This document shows positions 8,107 to 17,149 of a DNA stretch of 41,630 nucleotides, piece after piece (position 1 is the first letter of the stretch; each line of letters starts with the position of its first letter). The notes beneath the pieces were generated by a model. That model did not search any database, was not told the DNA's origin, and saw only the letters and a list, made by a program, of their open reading frames with translations. The stretch lies in the NCBI GenBank assembly GCA_903861715.1, contig CAIOVI010000040.1, forward strand, positions 1 through 41,630. The letters run 5' to 3'. Both the position numbers and the translations under genes were made by a program. This DNA is from an uncultured bacterium (lineage in GTDB: Bacteria > Patescibacteriota > Minisyncoccia > Moranbacterales > GWC2-37-73).

Positions 8107-9084
8107 TTAATAATTTATCACAACAACCTCCTTAACTTTCCCCCGCCCTGAACCTTTCGAATTAATCGATCTTCCTGCATAAACTTTTTCAATCCTTATT
8201 TTCCCACCCAAATTTGAATATAATTTATTAATAAAAGGTGTGTCAGAATTTGAAAGCATCACAAAGCATCCTTTTTTACTAAGCCCCACAAAAACATCTC
8301 GCAGTTTTTCCTGTTCTTTTTTCAAAAATCCATCTTTAGTGTAACTCGTGAAACTTGCAGTCTTGCTAACTGGATAATATGGCGGATCAAAATAAATAAA
8401 ATCTCCTTTCTTGGCTTTTTCCAAAACTTTTGAGTAATCTTGATGAAAAATCTTAGTGTTTTTCATTGCCACGTGAGCTTTTTGCAGATTTTCTTCGTCG
8501 CAAATAAGCGGATTTTTGTTGGCAGCATATGGCACATTAAATTTTCCACTTCCATTAACTCGATACAAACCATTAAAACCAGTTCGGTTAAGATAAATAA
8601 AGCGAGCAGCAATATTCACCTCTGAAAGTTTTTCAACATCAAGCGCGCGAACTTTCAGAAAATATTCTTTGCTATCATTTTTTTTGTGAAGCTTTAATTT
8701 CCTAATCAATCCATCAACATCGTTCTTAATGACATTATAGGTTGTCACCAATTCCTTATTCATGTCAGACAAATAAGCTTTTTTGGGAAGTAAATCAAAA
8801 AACATTGCCCCACCGCCAACAAAAGGCTCAAAATAGGTTGCAGTTTTTAAATCAAAACCTTCTGGCGGATACAAGTCGTCCTCTCTGAATTGTCGAATGA
8901 GTTGTCTTTTTCCTCCAACCCATTTTACAAATGGCCTTGGATTCTTTTCCGCTTGTTTTCTATATTCTGATTCCACATTATCAATTGAAACATTTTTCGA
9001 ACTCGCCAAAAAAACTTTCAAATGAATTTGATGAACATTTAACCGAAGCGCAATATCTTTTAATGTTTCTTTGTTTGCTATCAT
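8107..9084 (-). CDS. Dam-family (D12 class) DNA adenine methyltransferase
   Basis: 'PRPFVKWVGGKRQLIRQF', 'YFEPFVGGGAMFFDLLPKKAYLSDMN', 'DFIYFDPPYYPVSKTASFTSY'. Confidence 0.93.
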   Translation of the reverse strand: MIANKETLKDIALRLNVHQIHLKVFLASSKNVSIDNVESEYRKQAEKNPRPFVKWVGGKRQLIRQFREDDLYPPEGFDLKTATYFEPFVGGGAMFFDLLPKKAYLSDMNKELVTTYNVIKNDVDGLIRKLKLHKKNDSKEYFLKVRALDVEKLSEVNIAARFIYLNRTGFNGLYRVNGSGKFNVPYAANKNPLICDEENLQKAHVAMKNTKIFHQDYSKVLEKAKKGDFIYFDPPYYPVSKTASFTSYTKDGFLKKEQEKLRDVFVGLSKKGCFVMLSNSDTPFINKLYSNLGGKIRIEKVYAGRSINSKGSGRGKVKEVVVINY

Positions 9085-9170
9085 TTTTTTTATTTTTCTT
9101 TGTTATAGTGATATAATATCATTTATACTATTTTCTCGCAACTGTGGATAAGTTACTTTCAAAAAAATAT

Positions 9171-9575
9171 TTATTCTCCTTTATTTATCTTAAGTCTTCT
9201 AAAATCTTCTCTGGCACCTCTTGTCTTTGGAACGACAGGGATTTTCATTTTGAGGGCCAATGCAATTTCCTGTTTCATTCCGTTAGAAATACGATCCCCA
9301 AACAGCCAAAGTTCATCCACGAATCTGCGACGAAAACATTCCAGATTTGATTGGATGCCCATTTCTCGATCCTGTTTGACCTCATCTTCCAGATATCGCA
9401 GGGAAGCAAGATATGGCACGCAAGGAATGACTTGCTTATTGTGAATTTTCTTGCAAATTTTAAAGATTTTTTCAACGTTCCCCTTTACGTCTCCACTGAT
9501 GGCATGGCCAATAAAAACAACCTTTTTAACATTGTTTTTTCTTTTTTTATCAAGTTCCTCACATGTATGTTTCAT
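9171..9575 (-). CDS. DUF4406/nucleoside deoxyribosyltransferase-like protein
   Basis: 'KVVFIGHAISGDVKGNVEKIFKICKKI..VIPCVPYL' plus 'DELWLFGDRISNGMKQEIALALKMKIPVV'. Confidence 0.7.
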   Translation of the reverse strand: MKHTCEELDKKRKNNVKKVVFIGHAISGDVKGNVEKIFKICKKIHNKQVIPCVPYLASLRYLEDEVKQDREMGIQSNLECFRRRFVDELWLFGDRISNGMKQEIALALKMKIPVVPKTRGAREDFRRLKINKGE

Positions 9576-9615
9576 ATTTCTATTTCCATGACAAGCAACA
9601 ATTTCTCAAAAGCTT

Positions 9616-9637
9616 GTTACGTAACCTGTTACGCAGC
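9616..9637 (-). promoter_or_regulatory. site 2 of the GTTACGTAGC-like motif, upstream of 9171..9575
   Basis: GTTACGTAACCTGTTACGCAGC, followed by a block shared with 10605-10645. Confidence 0.65.
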
Positions 9638-9660
9638 AAAGATGTTTAACCCACATCCCC

Positions 9661-9689
9661 AGCATACTCCCATTTTTGCCCCAAAGCAA
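9661..9689 (-). promoter_or_regulatory. putative sigma-70-type promoter TTGCTT-N17-TATGCT
   Basis: Minus-strand reading: -35 at 9684-9689, -10 at 9661-9666, 17 nt spacing; same arrangement at 10628-10656. Confidence 0.5.
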
Positions 9690-9769
9690 GGCATTTTTGA
9701 GTGCTTTTCAGCCTTTTGCAAGGGGGGGGGTTGAAAGAATTGGCAAGCTGTGGTAGTATTTAAATATAG

Positions 9770-9798
9770 AAACAGGGACTGCGTAGCGGGCCCTGTTT
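9770..9798 (-). terminator. Rho-independent terminator after the DUF3800 gene
   Basis: AAACAGGG...CCCTGTTT inverted repeat immediately 3' of the gene. Confidence 0.6.
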
Positions 9799-10533
9799 TT
9801 ACTTGGGAAAAATAATCATCCCGTGTCCAATAATATGACCGGAGTTATTCTTTCTAAATTTCTTTTTGATTGTTCGAAAATCTTCTTTTGATTTCTTTTT
9901 CATAACACTTCTTCCAATTGGAGAAGCCACTAGGTCAGCAACTTCCAAACCCTCCACCCCCTTGCTTTTTGCAACAATCTTAAAATCAGTTATTTTCTCT
10001 GAAATTCTAACGGGCTCAATAAACCTCGTTCCCCTCACTTTCAAGTTGAGCCAAGCTATTTCTAATTGATTGTCCAACTGATTCCCTCGACTTTCTGCCA
10101 CGATTATGCCCTTTTCACCGCATTCATCCAATGAAAAAATAAATCTCTCCACAATAAATTCAAGCGAAAGTAAGTAGGGGTCAACTGCAGAAATTCCATA
10201 TCTGGCAAAATGCTTGTTTTTGTGAATTCCAGAGGCGATGATATTAAAATTCAAATCATCAATTAACTTGTTCAATTCAAAATAAAATTTTTCTCTAAAT
10301 TTAGGATTTTTCAACTCTTCAAATCCATTTCTGTTACGATAAATATCAGCTGTATGTAAAATTATTTTTTCATTTTCAAAAAGCTTTTTCTTAGATTTCC
10401 CAATTCGTTGTTTTGCATTTTTAGTATAATATTCACTTTCAAAAATTACTCCGGCCAAAACGAAAACTGGATATTTAGAATCTATTTTTTCCATATTATG
10501 ATCACCTGATTCATCTAAAAACAAAATTTTCAT
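9799..10533 (-). CDS. DUF3800 domain protein
   Basis: 'MKILFLDESGDH...YPVFVLAGVIFE' N-terminus typical of DUF3800; C-terminal 'GLEVADLVASPIGR'. Confidence 0.85.
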   Translation of the reverse strand: MKILFLDESGDHNMEKIDSKYPVFVLAGVIFESEYYTKNAKQRIGKSKKKLFENEKIILHTADIYRNRNGFEELKNPKFREKFYFELNKLIDDLNFNIIASGIHKNKHFARYGISAVDPYLLSLEFIVERFIFSLDECGEKGIIVAESRGNQLDNQLEIAWLNLKVRGTRFIEPVRISEKITDFKIVAKSKGVEGLEVADLVASPIGRSVMKKKSKEDFRTIKKKFRKNNSGHIIGHGMIIFPK

Positions 10534-10582
10534 ATAAATTTATTTCTGAACTTGCTTTTTGCCATAAGATTATTCAAAAGCT

Positions 10583-10604
10583 GTTACGTAGCATGTTACG
10601 CAGC
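10583..10604 (-). promoter_or_regulatory. site 3 of the GTTACGTAGC-like motif, upstream of the DUF3800 gene
   Basis: GTTACGTAGCATGTTACGCAGC. Confidence 0.65.
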
Positions 10605-10627
10605 AAAGATTATTAACCCACATCCCA

Positions 10628-10656
10628 ATTTTACTCCCATTTTTGCTATAATTCAA
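10628..10656 (-). promoter_or_regulatory. putative sigma-70-type promoter TTGAAT-N17-TAAAAT
   Basis: -35 at 10651-10656 and -10 at 10628-10633 on the minus strand; 23 nt from the motif, as at site 2. Confidence 0.5.
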
Positions 10657-10687
10657 GACATAGATACCGAATTAACTTTTCTTTTCT

Positions 10688-10882
10688 TCACCCAAGGTGG
10701 ACAGGTGCAAACTCGGGATTAACTTTTCTTTTTTCCTCCAAAGGCGGACAGGTGCAAAGAAGAAGTTACAAAAGCTTTTGTTTCCACATTTCTTTTTCTC
10801 CTCCAAAGGCGGACAGGCGCAAAAGAAACCTGGAGGAAAGAAAAACTCGCACCGAGCTTCCTCCCAAGGCGGACGCGTGTTG
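10688..10882. repeat. four degenerate copies of CCTCCAAAGGCGGACAGGTGCAAA
   Basis: Copies near 10688, 10735, 10800 and 10860; the first two lie in a longer ~66 bp direct repeat (attaacttttctttt... shared). Confidence 0.85.
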
Positions 10883-11165
10883 CTGGGGCAAAGACTTCAT
10901 TCTTCACTTCACCCTCCGGGTATATATTGTCTGGACAAAATCAAAGATTTTGAAAGCCAATTAAAGTTCCCGTTGCGCTTCTTCTGCTGAAGAAGCTCAC
11001 TGAAAACTTCTTAACGCTCATCAATCGTCTTTTACCTACGCACTGCGCAATGGTGCAAGAGAAATGCAGAATGCGGGATGCAAAATATGGGTATGCAAAA
11101 TACGGGTCTGGATCCCGGATCAAGTCCGGGATGACACTATTCTGATTTCTTCTCTCTATTCACGC

Positions 11166-11217
11166 TTTTTTGTCAATATTTAGTGAATATTGACAAAAAA
11201 TCATCCATATTCACTAA
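11166..11217. repeat. two overlapping, mutually exclusive inverted repeats
   Basis: TTTTTTGTCAATATT/AATATTGACAAAAAA (11166-11180/11186-11200) and TTAGTGAATAT/ATATTCACTAA (11180-11190/11207-11217). Confidence 0.85.
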
Positions 11218-11252
11218 TTTTTTGCTTGAAACGTTGTTTCTGAGGAAAGTTC

Positions 11253-11903
11253 TTATTTTATGCTTAAAAAAGTTGTTTTTGTGACAACGACGTGGTCGAG
11301 GACTTCAATGCCGAGGATTTTGCCGGCCTCCTGGAGACGCCGGGTGATGGCCAGGTCCTCATCGGAGGGCTCGGGATTGCCGGAAGGATGATTGTGGCAG
11401 ACGATAATTTGAGCGGCATTGTGCAAAATTGCCGGCTCAAAAACTTCGCGCGGGTGAACCAGATTGGCATTGAGCGTGCCAATGGAAATGATTTCCCGCT
11501 GGATTTGTTGATTGCGCGTGTCCAAAAAGAAAACCACAAAATGTTCTTTTTTGTGATCACGAATGTCTTGGCAATTTTCCCAAACATCTTTGGGCGATAA
11601 AATTAAAGTTGATTTTTTGCCTTTCAGAATCCGTTTGCCAAGTTCCAAACAAGCGATGATTTCGCAAGCTTTGACTTTGCCCAGCCCGTGGATTTCGCTC
11701 AACTCTTTGATGCTTGCATTGAGCAGTTTTTCAGTTGGAAATTTTTGGAGAATTTTTTTGGAAAGTTCGAGCACGTTGCAATCCTTGGTGCCAGTGCGCA
11801 ACAAAATTGCCAGCAGTTCCGGGCTGGTCAATTTTTCGGGTCCGTATTTTTCCAATTTTTCTCTGGGCCTGTCCACTTTTGAAATGTCTTTTAATTTTGG
11901 CAT
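11253..11903 (-). CDS. radC: RadC family protein (JAB/MPN domain)
   Basis: 'PREKLEKYGPEKLTSPELLAILLRTGTKDCNVLELSKKIL' and 'AQIIVCHNHPSGNPEPSDEDLAITRRL'. Confidence 0.95.
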   Translation of the reverse strand: MPKLKDISKVDRPREKLEKYGPEKLTSPELLAILLRTGTKDCNVLELSKKILQKFPTEKLLNASIKELSEIHGLGKVKACEIIACLELGKRILKGKKSTLILSPKDVWENCQDIRDHKKEHFVVFFLDTRNQQIQREIISIGTLNANLVHPREVFEPAILHNAAQIIVCHNHPSGNPEPSDEDLAITRRLQEAGKILGIEVLDHVVVTKTTFLSIK

Positions 11904-12007
11904 GGAAGTTTGTTTGTATGTTTTTATTTTATGCTTGTTTTTATTTTTTGGAAATAGCGGAGTTGATAAAGTTATAAAATTTGTAAAGTGGAAAGTAATA
12001 AAGTTGA

Positions 12008-12031
12008 AGCCCCGTTTTGGAAGACGGGGCT
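12008..12031. terminator. GC-rich hairpin
   Basis: AGCCCCGT...ACGGGGCT. Confidence 0.6.
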
Positions 12032-12060
12032 AGGGTTGGTTAGCAAATTAATGCTGAAAT

Positions 12061-12339
12061 TTATCTGAACGGTGAGGTGAAGTTTTCAAAATAGTCCAAG
12101 ATTTTCCTTGGATTATTTATCCTGGAAAGAGCAACTACTGAGACAATAAAAGCAGCAAGGCTAATAAAAAAAATAATGCCAATAACTGTTTCGCTGAATG
12201 GCCCAATCCCAAGAGTAGAATTTGTCATTTTTATCAGACCTCCAAAGATAATCATGACGAGTGCACCTGCTGATAAGGACGCTACCACAATGAGAATTCC
12301 ATTCAAACATTTTTTACCCATATTCATAGACACCTCCAT
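12061..12339 (-). CDS. small membrane protein
   Basis: 92 aa with two hydrophobic segments. Confidence 0.6.
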   Translation of the reverse strand: MEVSMNMGKKCLNGILIVVASLSAGALVMIIFGGLIKMTNSTLGIGPFSETVIGIIFFISLAAFIVSVVALSRINNPRKILDYFENFTSPFR

Positions 12340-12417
12340 TTCAAAGAAGCTAGGTTTTTAAGAATGCTACTTATTTGCCTTTATCATAGCGCAAAAAAAG
12401 AAAAAAGCAAGCAAAAG

Positions 12418-12445
12418 TAAAAGCCCCGGCGCGGGGCTGGGGCTT
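12418..12445 (-). terminator. Rho-independent terminator downstream of the hpf-like gene
   Basis: AAAGCCCC...GGGGCTTTT on the minus strand, just 3' of 12470. Confidence 0.65.
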
Positions 12446-12469
12446 TGAGTTTTTTTGATTTTTGAAAAA

Positions 12470-12835
12470 CTAGAAACGGGCGTCCTTGTCGACCACCAGT
12501 TTTTTCTTGAGCGAAACAGCGCCACGCTTTTTGATCGTTCGAAATTTGTCTTTCTGATGCACAATTTGCTCTTCCAATTCGTCCACCGTCAAATCAATTG
12601 AGGCTTCCACACTTTCAGTGGTGTTTTCGCTGCGAAAAAGATTGCGAGGGGTTGCGATCATCACTTCCACGCGAAACTTTCCTTTTTTGTCCAAATCAAC
12701 TTCAACTTCAGTGTGAGTGACTGTCTCCATGAATTTTTTGTCCAAACTGCTCAAACGTTTTTCAATGTAGGCTTGGGTGCGCCCATCAATTTCAATGCCC
12801 TTGAACAAAAACTTCAGATTGTCTGTGGTGCTCAT
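12470..12835 (-). CDS. hpf: ribosome hibernation promoting factor / RaiA-type protein
   Basis: 'LKFLFKGIEIDGRTQAYIEKRLSSLDKKFMETVTHTEVEVDLDKKGKFRVEVMIATP...SIDLTVDELEEQIVHQKDK'. Confidence 0.9.
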   Translation of the reverse strand: MSTTDNLKFLFKGIEIDGRTQAYIEKRLSSLDKKFMETVTHTEVEVDLDKKGKFRVEVMIATPRNLFRSENTTESVEASIDLTVDELEEQIVHQKDKFRTIKKRGAVSLKKKLVVDKDARF

Positions 12836-13030
12836 AGATTTTTTATTAAAATGTTATGCTAATTATGCGAATAGATGCCAATCCAATAATTGCTAATAAA
12901 TAAAAAAATGTGATACTAAATCAATTTACAATTTACATTTCACAATTTTCATTTAATTTTCAATGCCTTAATTTTCATTTTCTGAGTTACTCACTGGAAA
13001 TTTTTTAAATGGAAATTATTCGAAAATTGA

Positions 13031-13960
13031 CTAGAACCCGAGATAGTTCACTTCCTCCACCAATTGAATGCCGAATTGATCGCGCACTTGTTGCTTGACG
13101 AGGCTTACTAGCATTATAACATTTTCTGCCGTGGCGTCACCAGTGTTGATGATATAGTTGGTGTGTTCCTCGCTGACTTGGGCGCCGCCAATTTTTTTGC
13201 CACGCAGTCCCGCCTTGTCGATGATCCAACCAGCTGGCACCACCCCATTTCGAGCCGGCACCCCTTTTTCGGTTTCAAATTCTTTCAGCAATTCCTGACT
13301 GTTGATTTTTGGATTCATGAAATAAGAACCTGCACTTTTGGCTCCTTGCAAGCCTTTTTTGGTTCGACCCATCACGGTTTCCATAACCTTAGCTTTGCAA
13401 GTCGCAATGTCAGCCGGAGTCAGTTTTAAAGTGGCCGAAAGCACAATCAAATTTTGGTTTTTCTTGAAAACGCTGGAGCGATAGGAAAAATCACACTCGT
13501 CTTTTTTGAATTTCACAATTTCGCCCGTGTTGGCATCCAGCGCAGTCACCTCGTCAACATGATTGCCAATTTCCGTCCCAAAAGCTCCGGCATTGCCTCG
13601 AATTGCGCCTCCAAAGCTGCCTGGCACGCCAGCCAAAGCTTCAATGTCGGCAAAACCATTTTCAGCCGAAAAATTCACCACCTTGATCAAGGGAGTGCCG
13701 GCACTGATTTCCACCAAACCATCTCTGACCTGCGCTTGGCTGATTTTCATGCGAATGATGAGACCATCGAAACCCGCGTCGCTGATGAGCAAATTGGTCC
13801 CGCCCGCCATGACATAAAATTCCACCGCTTTTTCCTTGGCAAAGGCCACAGCTTCTTGCAATTCTTCCAGGGTTTTGACATCCACAAAATATCTCGCTTC
13901 CCCACCCAGCCGGAAAGAAGTTAAAGGAGCCAGAAGAACTTTTTCTTGAACATCTATCAT
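13031..13960 (-). CDS. murB: UDP-N-acetylenolpyruvoylglucosamine reductase
   Basis: 'LTSFRLGGEARYFVDVKTLEEL', 'AGGTNLLISDAGFDGLII', 'GAIRGNAGAFG', 'GVVPAGWIIDKAGLRG'. Confidence 0.96.
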   Translation of the reverse strand: MIDVQEKVLLAPLTSFRLGGEARYFVDVKTLEELQEAVAFAKEKAVEFYVMAGGTNLLISDAGFDGLIIRMKISQAQVRDGLVEISAGTPLIKVVNFSAENGFADIEALAGVPGSFGGAIRGNAGAFGTEIGNHVDEVTALDANTGEIVKFKKDECDFSYRSSVFKKNQNLIVLSATLKLTPADIATCKAKVMETVMGRTKKGLQGAKSAGSYFMNPKINSQELLKEFETEKGVPARNGVVPAGWIIDKAGLRGKKIGGAQVSEEHTNYIINTGDATAENVIMLVSLVKQQVRDQFGIQLVEEVNYLGF

Positions 13961-14138
13961 AGTTATTTTCGATTATAAAATTAAATTTCTCACCTCCCAA
14001 CTAAAATACTAATCCTGTACGAATATACTAATGGAGTTTTTAAATTCGTATATTAGTAAGAGATTAGCCCGCCTGCAAAGATATTGCATTTCGGGCAGGT
14101 AATTTAGTGGGGTTTTTTGATCGATTCCTTCTTAATCA

Positions 14139-16874
14139 TTACTGATTACTTTTTTTATTCTCCTCCGACTTGCGGGCTTCTTCGAAGATGAAGACTGCCA
14201 GCACTGAGATTATCACCACCAGCCAATCTTGCCAATCTATCTTGGCCATATGCAGATATTGTTGCAATAAAGGCACATACATCAAAGCCAGCAGCATGAG
14301 AACCGAGATGACAATGGCTCCCAGGGCATAGAGATTTTTGAAAAAGCCAATGGTGAAAACCGAGAGTTTTTCACTGCGAGCTTGGAGCAAATTGGCCATC
14401 TGAGTCATGGCCAGCACCGCATAGGCCGCCGTGGTGGATTTCATATATACTACGCTATCAAAAGCAATTTTATTGCCAAAGTCCCAACCGCCCCTTTTCA
14501 TGGACAAAATGAAAGCGATCACCGCCCCAGTGGCCATCAAAAGTCCCACTCTGATGAGCCGGAAAATGCCGGCCTTGTCGATGACTTTTTCTTTGGATTT
14601 GAAAGGTTTGCGCTGCATGATGTCAGGCTCAGATGGCTCCAGACTGAGCGAAAAAGATGGAAAAATGTCCGTGCCCAAATCAATGGCCAAAATCTGAACC
14701 GCCGCAATCGGCGCCGGAATGCCAAGCAGCACCCCAATGACAACCGTGAAAAATTCGCTCACGTTGGAAGTGAAAACATAATAAACAAATTTTCGCAAAT
14801 TTTGATAAATCGTGCGACCTTCTTTGATGGCCTCGACAATCGAAGCAAAATCATCATTAAGCAAAATCATGTCCGAAGCATTTTTGGCCACATCGGTGCC
14901 AATTTTGCCCATCGCAATGCCAATGTCAGCTCTTTTGAGGGCTGGCGCATCGTTTACTCCATCACCCGTCATGGCAATCACATAGCCATTTTTTTTGAGC
15001 GCGGTGGCGATGCGCAATTTTTGCTCAGGTGCGATGCGGGCAAACGCCAATTCTTTGCTTTTGATTTTGGCAATCAATTCTTCATCTGACAAAGTGTCAA
15101 GCGTTTTGCCGTTAATCACTTCGCTGGAACTTGAACTGAGCAAGCCAACTTTTCTGGCAATTGCTCTGGCCGTGATTTCATAGTCCCCTGTGATCATAAT
15201 CACCTTGATGCCACTTTGAGTGCATTGGGCAATAGCCTTGCGGACATCCAAACGCGGCGGATCAATCATGCCCATGGTGCCAAGCCAAATCAAATCTTTT
15301 TCTGCTTCGCCGGCATATTTTTCTTTTGGAACATCCGACAAATCTCGCACCGCAAAAGCCAAGACGCGCAAGGCTTGCTCGGACATGGCATTGAAACTGT
15401 TTCGAGCTCGTTGCCGATCCTCAACCGTGAAGGGCAAAATTTTTCCGCCAACTTTTTTTTGCGTGCACAAATCAATCAACACATCGGGCGAACCTTTCAC
15501 AAAAGCAGTTACGGCTGAATTTTTTTGATCCTTGAAAATCACGCTCATGCGCATTCTTTCTGAAGAAAATGGATTTTCATCAATTTTTTCCAAACCCCTG
15601 CGAAAAAAATTCAAATCAGTTTGAAACTTTTTGGCCACCACCAACAGTGCGCCTTCGGTTGGATCGCCGGCAATCGAGCACATTCCATTTTTTTCCACCA
15701 CATCAGCATCATTGCAAAGCACTCCGACTTGCAACAACTCTTGCAATTGCAAATTGGCAGTTGGCTCAATTTTGCGACCAAAAGCAAGAAAACTGCCCTT
15801 GATGGCATAGCCTTCACCATCCACCGTGAGTTCTTCATCGCCACATAAGATGTTTGTCACCATCAGTTCATTGCGAGTGATGGTGCCGGTCTTGTCGGTG
15901 CAGATGATGTCCACTGAAGCCAGGGTTTCCACTGAGTTGAGTTTCTTGGCCAACACATTGCGCTTGAGCAAACGCTTCATGCCCAAAGAAAGCGCCACTG
16001 AAATGGCCGCCGGCAAACCTTCTGGCACCACGGAAACAGCCAAAGCCAAAGCAAACAAAAAATTGTCATAAAGTGAAGTTTTGGAATAAAACCCAGCAAT
16101 CATCACCAAAGTTCCGATTGAAACCGCTGCAATGGTGACATCTCGACCCAGCACGCGCATTTGCTTTTGCAAAGGTGTTTCCTCTTCTTTGACTTCTGCG
16201 ACCAAGTTGGCAATGTTTCCAAGTTGCGTGCCCATGCCTGTTTGCACAACCACGGCCACCGCCGTGCCACGTGTCAATGAAGTTCCCATGAAAACCATGT
16301 TATCAATATCAACCAAAGACAATCCCTCCTGTGCAATCGGCTCCACAATTTTTCTGCCCGCTCTTGATTCGCCCGTAAAAATAAACTCATTAGCATAAAC
16401 GTCATAACCTTCCAGCAAATAACCGTCCGCTGCAACCGTGTCTCCAGCTGCAATAAAAATAATATCCCCAGGGACCAAAAATTTGGCGTCAATTTCCTTC
16501 CGCTCACCATCGCGCAAAACCACCGCCTTGTCGCTAGCCAGCTGCCTGATATTTTCCAAAGTTTTTTCCGCTTTATATTCTTGAAAAAAGCCAATGAAGG
16601 CATTGATGCCAACAATCAGCAAAATGATGGTTGTGTCTCGATATTCGTGAAAAAGAAAAGACAAACCGCCGGCCACCAGCAAAATCCAAACCAGAGCGTC
16701 GTTAAATTGATTGATGAGCAACGAAAACCAACTCCAAGTTTGTTTTTTTTGGACTTCGTTAAATCCGGCCTGTTTGAGCCTCTCCCGCGCCTGCTGGCTT
16801 GTCAAGCCAGTCAAGCTTGTCTGGAATTTTTCCAAAACCTCCGCTTTGGTCAGATTGTATGTTTGTTTTTGCAT
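14139..16874 (-). CDS. cation-transporting P-type ATPase (P2 / Ca2+-type)
   Basis: 'DIICTDKTGTITRNELMV', 'MTGDGVNDAPALKRADIGIAMG', 'VSVVPEGLPAAISVALSLGMKRL'. Confidence 0.95.
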   Translation of the reverse strand: MQKQTYNLTKAEVLEKFQTSLTGLTSQQARERLKQAGFNEVQKKQTWSWFSLLINQFNDALVWILLVAGGLSFLFHEYRDTTIILLIVGINAFIGFFQEYKAEKTLENIRQLASDKAVVLRDGERKEIDAKFLVPGDIIFIAAGDTVAADGYLLEGYDVYANEFIFTGESRAGRKIVEPIAQEGLSLVDIDNMVFMGTSLTRGTAVAVVVQTGMGTQLGNIANLVAEVKEEETPLQKQMRVLGRDVTIAAVSIGTLVMIAGFYSKTSLYDNFLFALALAVSVVPEGLPAAISVALSLGMKRLLKRNVLAKKLNSVETLASVDIICTDKTGTITRNELMVTNILCGDEELTVDGEGYAIKGSFLAFGRKIEPTANLQLQELLQVGVLCNDADVVEKNGMCSIAGDPTEGALLVVAKKFQTDLNFFRRGLEKIDENPFSSERMRMSVIFKDQKNSAVTAFVKGSPDVLIDLCTQKKVGGKILPFTVEDRQRARNSFNAMSEQALRVLAFAVRDLSDVPKEKYAGEAEKDLIWLGTMGMIDPPRLDVRKAIAQCTQSGIKVIMITGDYEITARAIARKVGLLSSSSSEVINGKTLDTLSDEELIAKIKSKELAFARIAPEQKLRIATALKKNGYVIAMTGDGVNDAPALKRADIGIAMGKIGTDVAKNASDMILLNDDFASIVEAIKEGRTIYQNLRKFVYYVFTSNVSEFFTVVIGVLLGIPAPIAAVQILAIDLGTDIFPSFSLSLEPSEPDIMQRKPFKSKEKVIDKAGIFRLIRVGLLMATGAVIAFILSMKRGGWDFGNKIAFDSVVYMKSTTAAYAVLAMTQMANLLQARSEKLSVFTIGFFKNLYALGAIVISVLMLLALMYVPLLQQYLHMAKIDWQDWLVVIISVLAVFIFEEARKSEENKKSNQ

Positions 16875-17036
16875 TGGTTGAAATGAGTTTATTGTTCACT
16901 TTTCATGCTTTTTTGATTACTAATTGTTTTTTCCATTATAGCATAACTCGACGCCACTGCTAAGCTTTGATAACTCATTAAGTTCTCAAAAAACTTTCCG
17001 CTCAAAGGAATGGTTGGTATGTCTATTTTTACAAAT

Positions 17037-17066
17037 AAGCAGCTTATCCGAAAAGGTAAGCTGCTT
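17037..17066. terminator. hairpin terminator candidate
   Basis: AAGCAGCTTA...TAAGCTGCTT followed by TTAAA. Confidence 0.55.
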
Positions 17067-17149
17067 TTAAATTGGTGGAATAAATTAAGCTTGTTTAATT
17101 TATTAAAATATACATGTTGCTACTTTACTTTTGATTTGATTAAGTCATT

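Noticed and set aside
11109-11134. GGATCCCGGATCAAGTCCGGGATGAC palindrome as novel
   Set aside because: Resembles widespread small dispersed palindromes seen in many bacterial genomes; single copy here.
14382-15089. 235-aa + strand ORF opposite the P-type ATPase
   Set aside because: Antisense shadow ORF of a clearly conserved gene.
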